64,000 bases of DNA from CAMPKL01 sp963805925 (GTDB lineage Bacteria > Acidobacteriota > Terriglobia > Bryobacterales > UBA6623). Under the pieces are notes generated by a model that was given only the letters and a program-made list of their open reading frames with translations, was not told the DNA's origin and did not search any database. Below are positions 17,457-25,426 of this stretch, one piece after another. The DNA is taken from contig CAWDWB010000002.1 in the NCBI GenBank assembly GCA_963805925.1, positions 357,163 to 421,162 of the forward strand, given 5' to 3'. The first letter of the stretch is position 1; each line of letters begins with the position of its first letter. The position numbers and the translations under genes are program-made.

Positions 17457-18240
17457 ATGAAGCCGGTCGCACTCACCATCGCGGGTTCGGATCCCTCGGG
17501 AGGCGCGGGTCTCCAGGCGGATCTCAAGACGTTCCATCAGTTCGGCGTGTACGGCATGAGCGTCGTGACGCTGCTGACGATTCAGAATACCGTGGGAGTC
17601 GATTCCGTCGATCCGCTCGATCCCGATTACGTGGCGCGGCAACTCGAGGCGGTCACTTCGGATATCCCGCCGCAAGCCGCCAAGACCGGAGCGCTGGGAA
17701 CGGCGGAGATTATTGGCGTTGTGGCTGACTGGGCCGCGAAGCGATCTTGTCCGCTGGTGGTCGACCCGGTCATGATCAGCAAACACGGCGCGTCGCTGAT
17801 GGGCGATGAGGCCGAGCCGGGCATTGGTGAAAGAGCTATTGCCGCACACCGCGCTGGCGACTCCGAATTTGCCCGAAGCGGCCGCGCTGACGGGCAGGGA
17901 AGTGGTCGGCTTGGACGACATGCGCAGGGCCGCCCGGCAGATCGCCGACCTGGGACCGAGGGCTGTGCTGATCAAGGGCGGCCACCTGGATGCGGGTCAG
18001 GACGCGGTGGACTTGCTGTATGCCGACGGCGCGGAAGAAATCTTCACGTCCCAACGCTACGTCACGCGCCATACCCACGGCACGGGATGCACGTACTCTG
18101 CCGCGATCACGGCGGAATTGGCGAAAGGTACTGATCTCGCCAACGCTGTGAGGGCTGCTAAGCGATATATTTCTGAGGCGATCGCCACGGCTCCAGGCCT
18201 AGGACGGGGTTCTGGGCCCGTGAACCACCACGCAGAGTAG
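17457..18240 (+). pseudogene. thiD: Hydroxymethylpyrimidine (phosphate) kinase ThiD, one frameshift
   Basis: Frame one begins TIAGSDPSGGAGLQADLKTF, the ThiD signature, and continues to VVDPVMISKHGASLMGDEA. Frame two continues LVKELLPHTALATPNLPEA, VLIKGGH and the catalytic loop HTHGTGCTYSAAI. Deleting one G from the GGG at 17819-17821 joins them (GDEAEPALVKELLP) into a full protein of about 260 residues with all motifs. ThiD phosphorylates HMP and HMP-phosphate in thiamine synthesis. The clean repair and intact motifs make an assembly error about as likely as true decay. Confidence 0.9.
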
Positions 18241-18528
18241 GACCAAAGGACCGGCGGCGGAGTCCTCCACCGCTAGAACTGCTGAACTAGTACCGTCTGG
18301 CGGATCAGATCTGAAGATCTCCCCTGAAACCACTGAAGAGAAATAGCTTAGCGGTCGTTCCGGCGTCAATGGTGAGCGGGCGCCATGGCGATAATCGTGC
18401 GGTGAGGTATACCGACGGCGCTTTTCGGCATACGACCAACGTACGACCTCCGTACCGGATTCCGATTGAAACGGACCGCCCATTGAGGGTTTTGCAGTAG
18501 AGGGTGAGAATCAACAACGACCACCCCC

Positions 18529-19596
18529 ATGGACATCAGACCAGTAATCGAAAACACGCTTGGCCACCGAAGCACATCCGCTTCGTTCAAGCCCCGCCCG
18601 GCGACCAAAATCATCGGTAAGGATCCCGCGCTGCTCGAAGTCATCGAACTGGCGGAGAAAGTTGCCGACACGAACGCGACGGTTCTGATCACGGGAGAGA
18701 GCGGTACAGGCAAAGAGCTGGTTGCGGAACTGATTCGCGACCGCAGCGGACGGCGCGGACAACCGTACGTCACAGTGAATTGCGGCGCCGTGCCTGAGTC
18801 GCTCCAGGAGTCCGAGTTCTTCGGCCACGTCCGCGGGGCGTTTACCGGGGCGGTGGAACGTAAGATCGGCAAGTTTGAACGCGCCGACGGCGGTACGATC
18901 TTCCTCGACGAAATCAGCGCCATGACGCCCTCCTTGCAGGTGGCGCTTCTGCGGACGCTCCAAACAGGCGAGTATTCGCCGGTGGGCTCGTCGCAAGCGC
19001 ATTTCTGCGATGTGCGGCTGATTGCGGCGGCAAACTGCGATCTCACCCAGCGCATCGCGGAGGGCTCCTTCCGCAGCGATCTGTACTACCGGCTGAACAT
19101 CATCCGGCTAGAGGTTCCGCCGCTGCGGGAGCGATTGGGAGACGTTCCTGAACTCAGCGCACACTTCGCCAAATCCTTTGGCGAGCGCTGCGGCAAGCCG
19201 GGTCTGAAGGTCAGCCCAGAGGCGTTGCGGCTGCTGACATCCTACGAGTATCCAGGCAACGTGAGGGAGTTGGAGAACTTCATCCGACGGGCTGCGATTC
19301 TCTGTTCGGGCGACTCGATACGGCCCTCGCACCTCCCGGCAGAAGCGGCTAACGCAGTCGCTGCGAGTCCCGAGTCGGACGGCGAAATGGAAGACTTCCA
19401 AGCCGCCAAGGCTCGGGTCATTGAACAGTTTGAGCGTTCGTACGTGACAACGGCACTGTCTCGCTGCGGCGGTATTATCAGCCGCGCGGCAGAGTTTGCA
19501 GGCGTTAGCGAGCGGAACTTACACGAGAAGATTAAGCGCTACGGCATTGACGCGAAAAGCTTTCGCGATCCGAATCGGCGCAAAGTTTCCCTTTAA
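18529..19596 (+). CDS. Sigma-54-dependent activator without a sensor domain
   Basis: A 355-residue AAA+ enhancer-binding protein. Walker A is GESGTGKE at 56-63, the sigma-54 contact loop GAFTGA at 103-108 and Walker B GGTIFLDE at 121-128; RLRE-like arginine fingers follow, then a Fis-type helix-turn-helix near the C-terminus (GIISRAAEFAGVSERNLHEK). Only about 25 residues precede the AAA+ core, so no receiver, GAF or PAS input domain exists. Control would have to be through expression level or a partner. The upstream 288 bases (18241-18528) contain no gene I can support. Confidence 0.92.
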   Translation: MDIRPVIENTLGHRSTSASFKPRPATKIIGKDPALLEVIELAEKVADTNATVLITGESGTGKELVAELIRDRSGRRGQPYVTVNCGAVPESLQESEFFGHVRGAFTGAVERKIGKFERADGGTIFLDEISAMTPSLQVALLRTLQTGEYSPVGSSQAHFCDVRLIAAANCDLTQRIAEGSFRSDLYYRLNIIRLEVPPLRERLGDVPELSAHFAKSFGERCGKPGLKVSPEALRLLTSYEYPGNVRELENFIRRAAILCSGDSIRPSHLPAEAANAVAASPESDGEMEDFQAAKARVIEQFERSYVTTALSRCGGIISRAAEFAGVSERNLHEKIKRYGIDAKSFRDPNRRKVSL

Positions 19597-19611
19597 AGGC
19601 TTGAGGGGAGC

Positions 19612-19655
19612 AAGGCCTCCGACCGCCCGGCAAAAGGGCAGTCGGAGGCCTTCTT
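19612..19655 (+). terminator. Strong intrinsic terminator hairpin
   Basis: AAGGCCTCCGAC at 19612-19623 pairs perfectly with GTCGGAGGCCTT at 19641-19652 around a 17-base loop, followed by CTT. It lies 15 bases after the sigma-54 activator stop. The following T tract is short, so it may act in both directions. Confidence 0.75.
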
Positions 19656-19692
19656 AATTCCCAAGCCCCTAGGACTGCTAGAATCGGCCTCT

Positions 19693-21147
19693 ATGGCCGC
19701 CGCTCCAGATCCAGCGCCTCACTCGCCTCGCGTCGTAGTTGTCGCGCCCATGCCGCCGGAAAAGAGCGCCTATGCGCTGGCCCGTTACAGCCGGTCGCCG
19801 GACTCGGTGCGCGAGAGCCTGGAGTGGGTCAAGTCGCACTCCGCCAGTAAGTTCCTCGACAGTTTCTATTTCCAGTACGGCCACGCGTCGATCGCCGACC
19901 TGGGACACTGCATCTTTTGCTTCGAGGGCGTCTCGGAACTGGCAGCCATTGAGATTGAAGACGAGCAGCTGTGGGACGGCCAGGCGAAGTCGAGCCGTTA
20001 CCAGGATTTCTCAAGGGGCTCGGTCATCGAACCGCCGGAGCTTCGCGGCGAGGAACTGGAGACCTACCGCCGCGCGGCGGGCGACCTGATGGATCGCTAC
20101 CTGACGCTGCACGACGAGCTGACCGAGATCCTCAAGGCGCGTATCCCGCAGCCCGAAGAAATGACGGACGGCAACTATCGCCGGACGATCGAGGCCCGCG
20201 CTTACGACGTGGCCCGCTATTTGCTGTTCTTGGGGATCTCCACGAACCTGGGCCAGGTGACCAGCATCCGCACGCTGGAAGGGCAGATGCGCCGGCTCGG
20301 AGCCTCCGAGTATGGCGAGATTCGCTCGTTGGCGCGCGAGATGCACCATGCTTGCGCCGAGCCGCCGGGGTGCGTGTGGGATGCGTCCCAGGGATTGGAA
20401 CCGCTGGCGCCCACGTTGGCGAAATACGCGGAGCCAGACGAGTATCGTCGCGCCGCCTATCAGCGTATGAAGGATTGGGCGGCCGAGAACGTGTCGTATC
20501 CCTCGACGGCCGATTTGCCGGATGTGGACCTGGTGCGGCCGACCGATCCGCTGGACGAGATCGCCGCGACTTGGCTATATTCGGCGACCTCGGCGCCGTT
20601 CCGGGTGATTCTCGATGACGTTAGCGGCTGGAGTACGGCGCGCAAGAGGGAGATCATCGACGTGGCGCTCGAAGGCAAGGAACGCCGCGAGAATTTACTG
20701 CGTGAGTTCCATTCGGGATACGCGTACATTTTCGACATCGTCTGCGACATTGGCGCCTACCGCGATATGCACAGGCATCGCCGCTGCCAGCAGATCCGCC
20801 AAGAATTCACTGCGGCGCTGGGTTATGAAACGCCTGAGTTGATCGTCGAGGCCGGGTTGGAAGAGCGCTTCTTCGGCGATATGCAGGCCGTGGCTGAGGC
20901 GCGGCGCGCGCTGCCTGAGAGGGCGGGTCACTACCTGTTGCCGTTCGCTACCCGCTGCCGCTCGCTCTACAAGATGGACTTCGCCGAGGCGGAGTACATC
21001 TCGCGTGTACGGTCGGGCGTCAAAGGGCACATCTCCTACCGCAAGGTCGCTTGGGAAATGCGCGAACGGATTGTCGAGCGCGAGCCGCACTTGGGTGAAC
21101 TTATCCACGCCACGTCGCCGGATATTGAGGATCCGCTGACGCGCTAA
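19693..21147 (+). CDS. thyX: Double-length ThyX-like flavin-dependent thymidylate synthase
   Basis: A 484-residue protein, about twice the usual ThyX length, apparently two ThyX-like halves. The first half has FQYGHASIADLGHCIFCFEG and then AKSSRYQDF, matching the end of the ThyX motif but lacking RHR. The second half has FDIVCDIGAYRDMHRHRRCQ, with RHR at 361-363, but Gln and Glu where the conserved Ser residues should be. ThyX makes dTMP from dUMP with FAD and methylenetetrahydrofolate. Whether this long form is catalytic is open. TAGAAT at 19679-19684 is eight bases before the ATG with no SD site. Confidence 0.85.
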   Translation: MAAAPDPAPHSPRVVVVAPMPPEKSAYALARYSRSPDSVRESLEWVKSHSASKFLDSFYFQYGHASIADLGHCIFCFEGVSELAAIEIEDEQLWDGQAKSSRYQDFSRGSVIEPPELRGEELETYRRAAGDLMDRYLTLHDELTEILKARIPQPEEMTDGNYRRTIEARAYDVARYLLFLGISTNLGQVTSIRTLEGQMRRLGASEYGEIRSLAREMHHACAEPPGCVWDASQGLEPLAPTLAKYAEPDEYRRAAYQRMKDWAAENVSYPSTADLPDVDLVRPTDPLDEIAATWLYSATSAPFRVILDDVSGWSTARKREIIDVALEGKERRENLLREFHSGYAYIFDIVCDIGAYRDMHRHRRCQQIRQEFTAALGYETPELIVEAGLEERFFGDMQAVAEARRALPERAGHYLLPFATRCRSLYKMDFAEAEYISRVRSGVKGHISYRKVAWEMRERIVEREPHLGELIHATSPDIEDPLTR

Positions 21148-21368
21148 GGGACCGCTGGTTTCGGTTCGCGAGCGTCCGCTGGCGACCGGGGATGCCCGGG
21201 GAGCGGCCGTTTTTGGCCGCGGATGACCGCGAATGTCCGGTCATGTCCGCGAATGTCCGCTTGTTGTGGCGGTTAAGTTGTTGATGATGTGTCGTTTAGC
21301 TTGTTTTCCTCGTTGAACGGGCGGACATTGGTTGTGAAGGTTGCCGTCCGGCGGGCCTTCTTGCCGGT

Positions 21369-21397
21369 AAAAACAAGAAAACCCGCCGAACGGCGGG
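21369..21397 (-). terminator. Leftward terminator-like hairpin with no gene before it
   Basis: CCCGCCG at 21382-21388 pairs with CGGCGGG at 21391-21397 around AA. On the minus strand the stem is followed by TTTTCTTGTTTTT, a good intrinsic terminator. No protein gene on the minus strand runs into it, so it may end a small RNA or be left over from a lost gene. Confidence 0.55.
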
Positions 21398-21618
21398 CGG
21401 ATTCCCTTCCAAGCGGGGAACCGGAGATGTCTTCGGATCGATCCTAGTTTCTGTATCGCTCTTACGCTGCCGTTCCTGTGGCCGAACGGCCAGCCCCAAA
21501 CACTGTAAACCGCGGCCGCGGCGTCCCTGGCCGTGCTCGGCCCAGCCAGAGATCTTCTAGTTTGGTTGTAGCATGGGGCGCCAAATGTTCTGGGAACTCT
21601 CAGGTTGCGTGCCTGACA

Positions 21619-21646
21619 CCCATCGCTCGATACCCATCGCTCGATA
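21619..21646. repeat. Two tandem copies of a 14-base unit
   Basis: CCCATCGCTCGATA occurs twice back to back at 21619-21632 and 21633-21646. It may be a small duplication or a pair of protein-binding sites; nothing else points to either. Confidence 0.7.
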
Positions 21647-21702
21647 CGACTGTTAATTAGGGGGCTGCTGTCCTCGATCTTCGTCCCCGATCTTCCCAGG
21701 AC

Positions 21703-21745
21703 AAAAGTGGGCGTTGTCTCCCACTTTCTCGTCCCCACTTTCTCC
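21703..21745 (+). repeat. REP-like inverted repeat, copy 1
   Basis: AAAGTGGGCGTTGTC followed by CCCACTTTCTC forms a stem (AAAGTGGG/CCCACTTT), and a second CCCCACTTTCTC follows directly. The same core recurs around and beyond the transposase gene at 23713, 24519 and 25100, so this is one member of a dispersed family. Confidence 0.75.
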
Positions 21746-21779
21746 ATGGATACCCCTTTAACTCCCGGCTCTACCTCAA

Positions 21780-21797
21780 TTAAACCAAATGGTTTAA
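21780..21797. promoter_or_regulatory. Perfect 8+2+8 palindrome, possible operator
   Basis: TTAAACCA-AA-TGGTTTAA at 21780-21797 is an exact inverted repeat in an AT-rich stretch about 105 bases upstream of the small peptide gene. This is the usual size for a dimeric repressor site (for example TetR or LacI type). No regulator gene lies nearby, so its use is inferred from the symmetry alone. Confidence 0.45.
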
Positions 21798-21900
21798 CTA
21801 CCGTTTTATTCGTTGAATTAAGTTCACTTACATGTTACGGTTTTCTCGGAATTTAAGGCAGAGCAAGCAACAAGCACAGGGTACTATTGGAGGTAAATCC

Positions 21901-22159
21901 ATGTCGATAGTTAAGAATTCTAAACCCGACGACCGCACAGAAAGCCCGTGAAATGAGCCTGGCAGAGTTCATGAAGGAGGCTGGAGGAGAAGAAATTAAC
22001 CGACTAATTCCCCGCTTCAACGGAGGAACTTACTCGGGCTGCCACGTAGCCTTTTACGAAGCTACCGGAATCTGGATTCCCGAACTCGTTCCTGTCTTCG
22101 CAAAACTAGACGCTATGTCGTCGCTTCGCGGCCCAGTGCAGCCAGCGGAACTACGCTAG
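21901..22159 (+). CDS. Small protein with double-glycine-like leader (candidate RiPP precursor)
   Basis: A clear GGAGG at 21889-21893 lies seven bases before ATG 21901, but that frame ends after 16 codons. A second frame, ATG 21953 to the stop at 22159, encodes 68 residues. Removing one A from the AAA at 21922-21924 would join both into an 85-residue product. Its first part then contains MSLAEFMKEAGG, which matches the double-glycine leader pattern at Ser-11, Glu-8, hydrophobic -7 and Gly-Gly at -2/-1. The 56-residue remainder has one Cys and the turn-rich NGGTYSGCHVAFYEATG. The next gene resembles peptide-modifying HExxH hydroxylases. Precursor status is a hypothesis; no export gene is adjacent. 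Confidence 0.5.
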
Positions 22160-22270
22160 CCGTCTGACATTGTCATAGGACCCCAACTAGTCTGGCGCTT
22201 TGCGACGTTTATGGTTGCAGTTACCCGGAAGTCCTGAGGCCTGTGATTTAGGCGGGATCGGAGGAGAGCG

Positions 22271-23394
22271 GTGATCGACTGGAGTCAACGGCTGCCCCAG
22301 GTCGTCGACGGTCGGCACGAGTTGTCACGTCTGAGCCGGAAGTTGATGTTTCGGCTCAGGCGTGATCTTTTCGAGCGCTTGCCGTTCGAGGACGATGACT
22401 CATTCCTTGAGCCAACGTATTTCCCGGCGTTTGCCAGCCCCAGCCCCGCGGCGCTCGGAAGTCTTGCGGTCGGCCATTTCCGACCGGGCCATGCCCCGTT
22501 TGAGTTTTCGGCCCGAAGCAACGCAGATGGCTTGATTGTGATACCCAACATCGGCTCCTTTAGATCCGAACAGACCGAGTTGGAACTTGTGATCGAGACT
22601 GAAGAGCAAACCCGACGCCTGTTCCGACGGGGGCATGGGGCATTCGTAAAGCCGTCCCGCGATTTCAAGACGCCGATCGGTCAGTTCATCGTGTACGACC
22701 ACGTTCATCACTTGATTTGCGATTTGATTCGATACCCCGATGGAGGACGCGCGGAAATTCGGGAGAGCGATGTAGTGGGCTCCGGATGCGCGGACGTGCT
22801 GAATGTCAGTTTGAGGAGACTCTCCGTCGGTTTCCCACAATACTTCCAGGCTATTAAAGCCGTAACTCGCGGATTTCTCCCATTCAGGATGTTGGGGGTC
22901 AACTCGTTCGCGTCGGACTCGGTACCGGGGATTGCTTTTCTTTCCCTCCCCGAGCACGCCAGCGTACCCTACTTTCTGGACGATGTCGCACATCAATGCG
23001 GGCATCTGGTGTTTTCCGCGATGTTCTTCGATCGGCAGCGCCTGTTTGACATAGACACGGACGAGCCCATCGCTCGCTACACGAAGAATATGCAGGACGG
23101 AAAAGCGTCTACGTACTGCTCCATGGCGTGTTTACCGAGTACCTCATTGCTAGTTGTCTAATATCTTGTGGCAACGACATGAACCAGTTGGATGAGGCTG
23201 AAGTCCAGGGGCGCCTGGCGTTCATCATGAGCAAGTACGCTATTGATTTAGAGACCCTAAGGCTGATTCAAGGACGATTGGGCGAAGCGGGCGTGCCGTT
23301 GTACGCCAATCTCGAGGCGGGCTTCGATGAATTATATTCAAGGTGCGCGACGATAATAGCCGGGATCGGACCTGCCCTGAAAGGGCTGGCCTAG
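22271..23394 (+). pseudogene. HExxH-type peptide-hydroxylase-like protein, one frameshift
   Basis: The first frame (GTG 22271, SD GGAGGAG) runs to 23161; the true end appears in another frame ending at 23394. One added base near 23099-23104 joins DGK with SVYVLLHGVFTEYLIASCL and yields about 374 residues. By eye it resembles the mod_HExxH family (2OG-dependent peptide beta-hydroxylases): GIAFLSLPEHASVPYFLDD, then AHQCGHLVFSAM in the place of HExxH, and LLHGVF as the likely third His ligand. The motif here reads HQxxH, so the usual Glu is Gln. The neighbouring small protein is a possible substrate. The family match is moderate and needs a profile search. Confidence 0.5.
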
Positions 23395-23400
23395 GGGTGA

Positions 23401-23650
23401 GGCCCGTGAACGGGCCTGAGACCGAGAGGCCGGGTGGTCCGGGAAGGCTGGAACGGGCTTGACCGGCGGGCCGCGGGACGCCTGGCGGGAAGAAGACGGG
23501 CTTGGGCGTCGACGGGTTCCAGGAGTATTTCGACGCTGCTCCGGATGATTTAGCCCCGTTTACGGGGCTCTTCACTAGGCCAGTCGTTTTACGGCGGGCC
23601 AGCGAACGTGCGGCGACCCTTGTCTTACCCTTGAGGCCCCGCTTTAGCGG
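23401..23650. other. Non-coding stretch with three short hairpins
   Basis: Between the hydroxylase-like gene and the transposase are three tetraloop hairpins: GGCCCG-TGAA-CGGGCC at 23401-23416, AGCCCCG-TTTA-CGGGGCT at 23552-23569, and CCCGC-TTTA-GCGGG near 23637-23650. A frame between 23502 and 23600 (LGVDGFQEYFDAAPDDLAPF) reads somewhat like protein but has no start signal or family. The GACCGGCGGGCCGCGG segment at 23461 recurs in the direct repeats at 25334. Confidence 0.5.
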
Positions 23651-23712
23651 GCTTACTGCGACTGCGCTCCAACACGAAGTCGTGGGTCTTACCGTCGGCA
23701 TGATGCACCTTT

Positions 23713-24551
23713 GGAAAGTGGGGACAACGCCCACTTTTTCAGGCGGCCGGCCAGCCGGCACAGCTGTGTTAGCATCAAGCCGATCTGATGCCTCGCCAAG
23801 CACGGGTGGTGGCGGTGGACGTACCGCATCACATCACCCATCGCGGCAACAACCGCCAAGACGTCTTCCTGACCGACGAAGACCGGCGCCGCTACCAAGA
23901 CTTGCTCCGAAATCAGCTTGAGCCCTGCGGGATCGAGTTGCTCGGCTGGTGTTGGATGTCTAACCACGTTCACCTGGTAGCGGTCCCGCGTCGAGAGAAC
24001 TCGCTGTCTCGCCTGGTCATGCAAGTCCACTCGGCCTACGCGCAGGACTTCAACCGCCGCTACCGCCGCAGTGGTCACCTATGGCACAGCCGTTTCTATT
24101 CGTGCGCCTTGGGCCCGGCCCATCTCTACGCGGCGTTGCTGTACGTAAATCGCAACCCGGTGCGGGCAGGGATGACGGGCGAGGCCACGGCGTGGCGATG
24201 GTCAAGTGCAACCGCTCACGTCGATGGAGTCGACCCAGACGGACTACTCGCAGCCTGGATGCTCGATTCGATCGGGGGCTTTGAAAACTGGCGGGAGTGC
24301 CTCAGCCAGCCGCTCGACCAGGATGCCTCGGCCGAGCTTCGCGAGGCGACGCGGAGCGGCAGGCCGTTCGGGCATTCCGAATTTCTGGAGCAGTTGGAGA
24401 ACCAGGCCGGACGACGTCTGCGTCCGGCGCCAATGGGCAGGCCGCGAAAGTCCACGGCACGATCCGCGGCAGCTGGCTCTGATTCCGGGTAGGCGCTAGA
24501 ATCAGAGGGCCGGAGCGAGAAGGAAAGTGGGCGTTGTCCCTCCTTTCTCAG
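23713..24551. mobile_element. REP/RAYT unit: transposase gene flanked by inverted REP-like repeats
   Basis: The left copy (23713-23741, GGAAAGTGGGGACAACGCCC then ACTTTTTC) is the reverse complement of the right copy (24519-24551, AAAGTGGGCGTTGTCCC core), and the two enclose a tyrosine transposase gene. Further copies lie outside at 21703 and 25100 in the orientation of the right copy. This is the arrangement expected of REP sequences and their cognate REP-associated transposase. Boundaries are set by the outer repeats and have not been checked against an empty site. Confidence 0.7.
23788..24492 (+). CDS. REP-associated tyrosine transposase (Y1/IS200-like)
   Basis: A 234-residue protein. The N-terminus PRQARVVAVDVPHHITHRGN is followed by RRRYQDLLRNQL, then the HUH motif in MSNHVHLVAVP and the catalytic region LVMQVHSAYAQDFNRRYRRS, GHLWHSRFYSC, and AALLYVNRNPVRAGM. 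This set is typical of RAYT/TnpA_REP proteins, which are related to IS200/IS605 transposases and move or maintain REP palindromes. The catalytic Tyr is likely that in HSAYAQDF. The frame is intact and the gene is probably functional or recently so. The C-terminal tail is Arg/Pro-rich, probably for DNA binding. Confidence 0.92.
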   Translation: MPRQARVVAVDVPHHITHRGNNRQDVFLTDEDRRRYQDLLRNQLEPCGIELLGWCWMSNHVHLVAVPRRENSLSRLVMQVHSAYAQDFNRRYRRSGHLWHSRFYSCALGPAHLYAALLYVNRNPVRAGMTGEATAWRWSSATAHVDGVDPDGLLAAWMLDSIGGFENWRECLSQPLDQDASAELREATRSGRPFGHSEFLEQLENQAGRRLRPAPMGRPRKSTARSAAAGSDSG

Positions 24552-24552
24552 T

Positions 24553-24969
24553 TCACGCATTGCCCTTTGCAATGACCGTCGTCCAAAGCAGGTAAAGGAT
24601 GAAGAAGGCGGCGAGAAAATAGAGCCCGAAGTAGCGGCCTCCGGGATACCCGCTCGCGGCCACGTCCGCGTCGAGTTGGCGAGACTGCTGCGCGAACTTC
24701 GCAAGCGTGTCGTCGTCCAGTTGTGGGATGGCCTCCGCAACCGTCTCCAGCTCGATCCCCGCCTTTGCCAGAAAGGCATGGGATTCGTCTCGGAGCAGTA
24801 ACTCCTCCAGGGTGCGCATGTCGTCTTGCCGTTGTTGCTCGGCGGCAGCAAGACGAAGTTGAAGCTCGGCCTCTGAGACGAGATGGTCGATCTGCTCGGC
24901 AGACAGCCCGCGCAAGGGCGAGAACAGGAAAGCCGCCACCGTCAGCAGAGCGACGGATTGCCGAAACAT
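24553..24969 (-). CDS. PA2779-like exported small membrane protein
   Basis: A 138-residue protein with a signal peptide (RQSVALLTVAAFLFSPLRG), a helical middle with LEELLLRDESHAFLAKAGIE and AIPQLDDDTLAKFAQQ, and a C-terminal membrane segment (YFGLYFLAAFFILYLLWT). This layout, with a short 'valence' region then a single C-terminal helix, fits the PA2779/DUF6627 family, often near a PA2778-type cysteine peptidase that is not present here. Function unknown. It starts two bases beyond the right REP-like repeat, on the opposite strand. Confidence 0.65.
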   Translation of the reverse strand: MFRQSVALLTVAAFLFSPLRGLSAEQIDHLVSEAELQLRLAAAEQQRQDDMRTLEELLLRDESHAFLAKAGIELETVAEAIPQLDDDTLAKFAQQSRQLDADVAASGYPGGRYFGLYFLAAFFILYLLWTTVIAKGNA

Positions 24970-25099
24970 GGGCCTTTGACGGGAGGAGTGCGGCGGAAGT
25001 TACAAAAAACTTGGGGAGGGCGAAGGGCCGCAGGCGCCAGTCAGGAAATAGGCTCACCGCTAGAACGCAACAGACGTAACCCCCTGAAAATACGACTTT

Positions 25100-25146
25100 C
25101 CAAAAGTGAGCATTGTGCCCACTTTCTCTTGTCCCCACTTTCTCGG
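25100..25146 (+). repeat. REP-like inverted repeat, outlying copy
   Basis: AAAAGTGAGCATTGTGCCC then ACTTTCTC, followed by a second GTCCCCACTTTCTC, repeats the layout of the copy at 21703-21745 with a few changes. The shared second arm suggests both derive from one two-armed unit. Confidence 0.7.
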
Positions 25147-25161
25147 AAAGCCCACAGCCCA

Positions 25162-25402
25162 ATACGGCTTCTTTACCGATTGCTTGCGCGGTGAGCTGTT
25201 GGTTGTGCCGCCCTGGTGGGCTGACGAACGGAGCCCAGGGGGAAGAGGAGCGACGCGGGCGAACGGAGACCTGTGCGCGGAGATTTGACCCCTCTCTGGC
25301 GTTCGGTTGCGCTGATCGGGGATGGCCAAGGGTGACCGGCGGGCCGCGGTGCTGGTGTGGGCGATGAGGACCGACTCCCTCACGGTCGCGGCTCGGATGG
25401 GC
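25162..25402 (+). repeat. Direct repeat of about 220-240 bases, copy A
   Basis: Copy A and copy B (25427-25663) share long near-identical blocks, such as GCCGCCCTGGTGGGCTGA, CAGGGGGAAGAGGAGCGAC, GAGATTTGACCCCTCTCTGG, GGGCCGCGGTGCTGGTGTGG and GGACCGACTCCCT, with small indels between. Frames inside are not gene-like. In one frame the block CGACTCCCTCACGGTCGCGG reads DSLTVAAR, a phrase I recall from spurious ORFs in planctomycete and related genomes, which would make it a widespread non-coding repeat; that is from memory. Confidence 0.8.
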
Positions 25403-25426
25403 TAAAGGGGACGGAGCCCAAACCCC

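Larger units (their letters stand above)
21148..21888. other. Intergenic region opening the accessory island
   Basis: No gene is supported in these 740 bases. The stretch contains a G/C-rich segment with partial repeats of 'GCGAATGTCCG' (about 21225-21260), a leftward terminator-like hairpin, a 14-base tandem repeat, a REP-like repeat and an AT-rich part with a perfect palindrome, each listed separately. The motif GTGCCTGACACC (about 21609-21620) also resembles REP palindromes found with tyrosine transposases. The base composition shifts to AT-rich after about 21750, unlike the flanking genes. Confidence 0.6.

Noticed and set aside
17819..17821. Programmed frameshifting in thiD and similar genes
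   Set aside because: No slippery heptamer plus downstream structure is shared between the sites, and the broken genes are unrelated; random indels explain them better.
16545..17975. 476-residue version of the HAD protein
   Set aside because: The extra N-terminal 205 residues read antisense to thiD and contain no HAD features; ATG 17360 gives a normal protein.
21241..21747. 168-residue minus-strand ORF in the island
   Set aside because: Crosses a terminator hairpin, a tandem repeat and a REP-like repeat; composition not protein-like.
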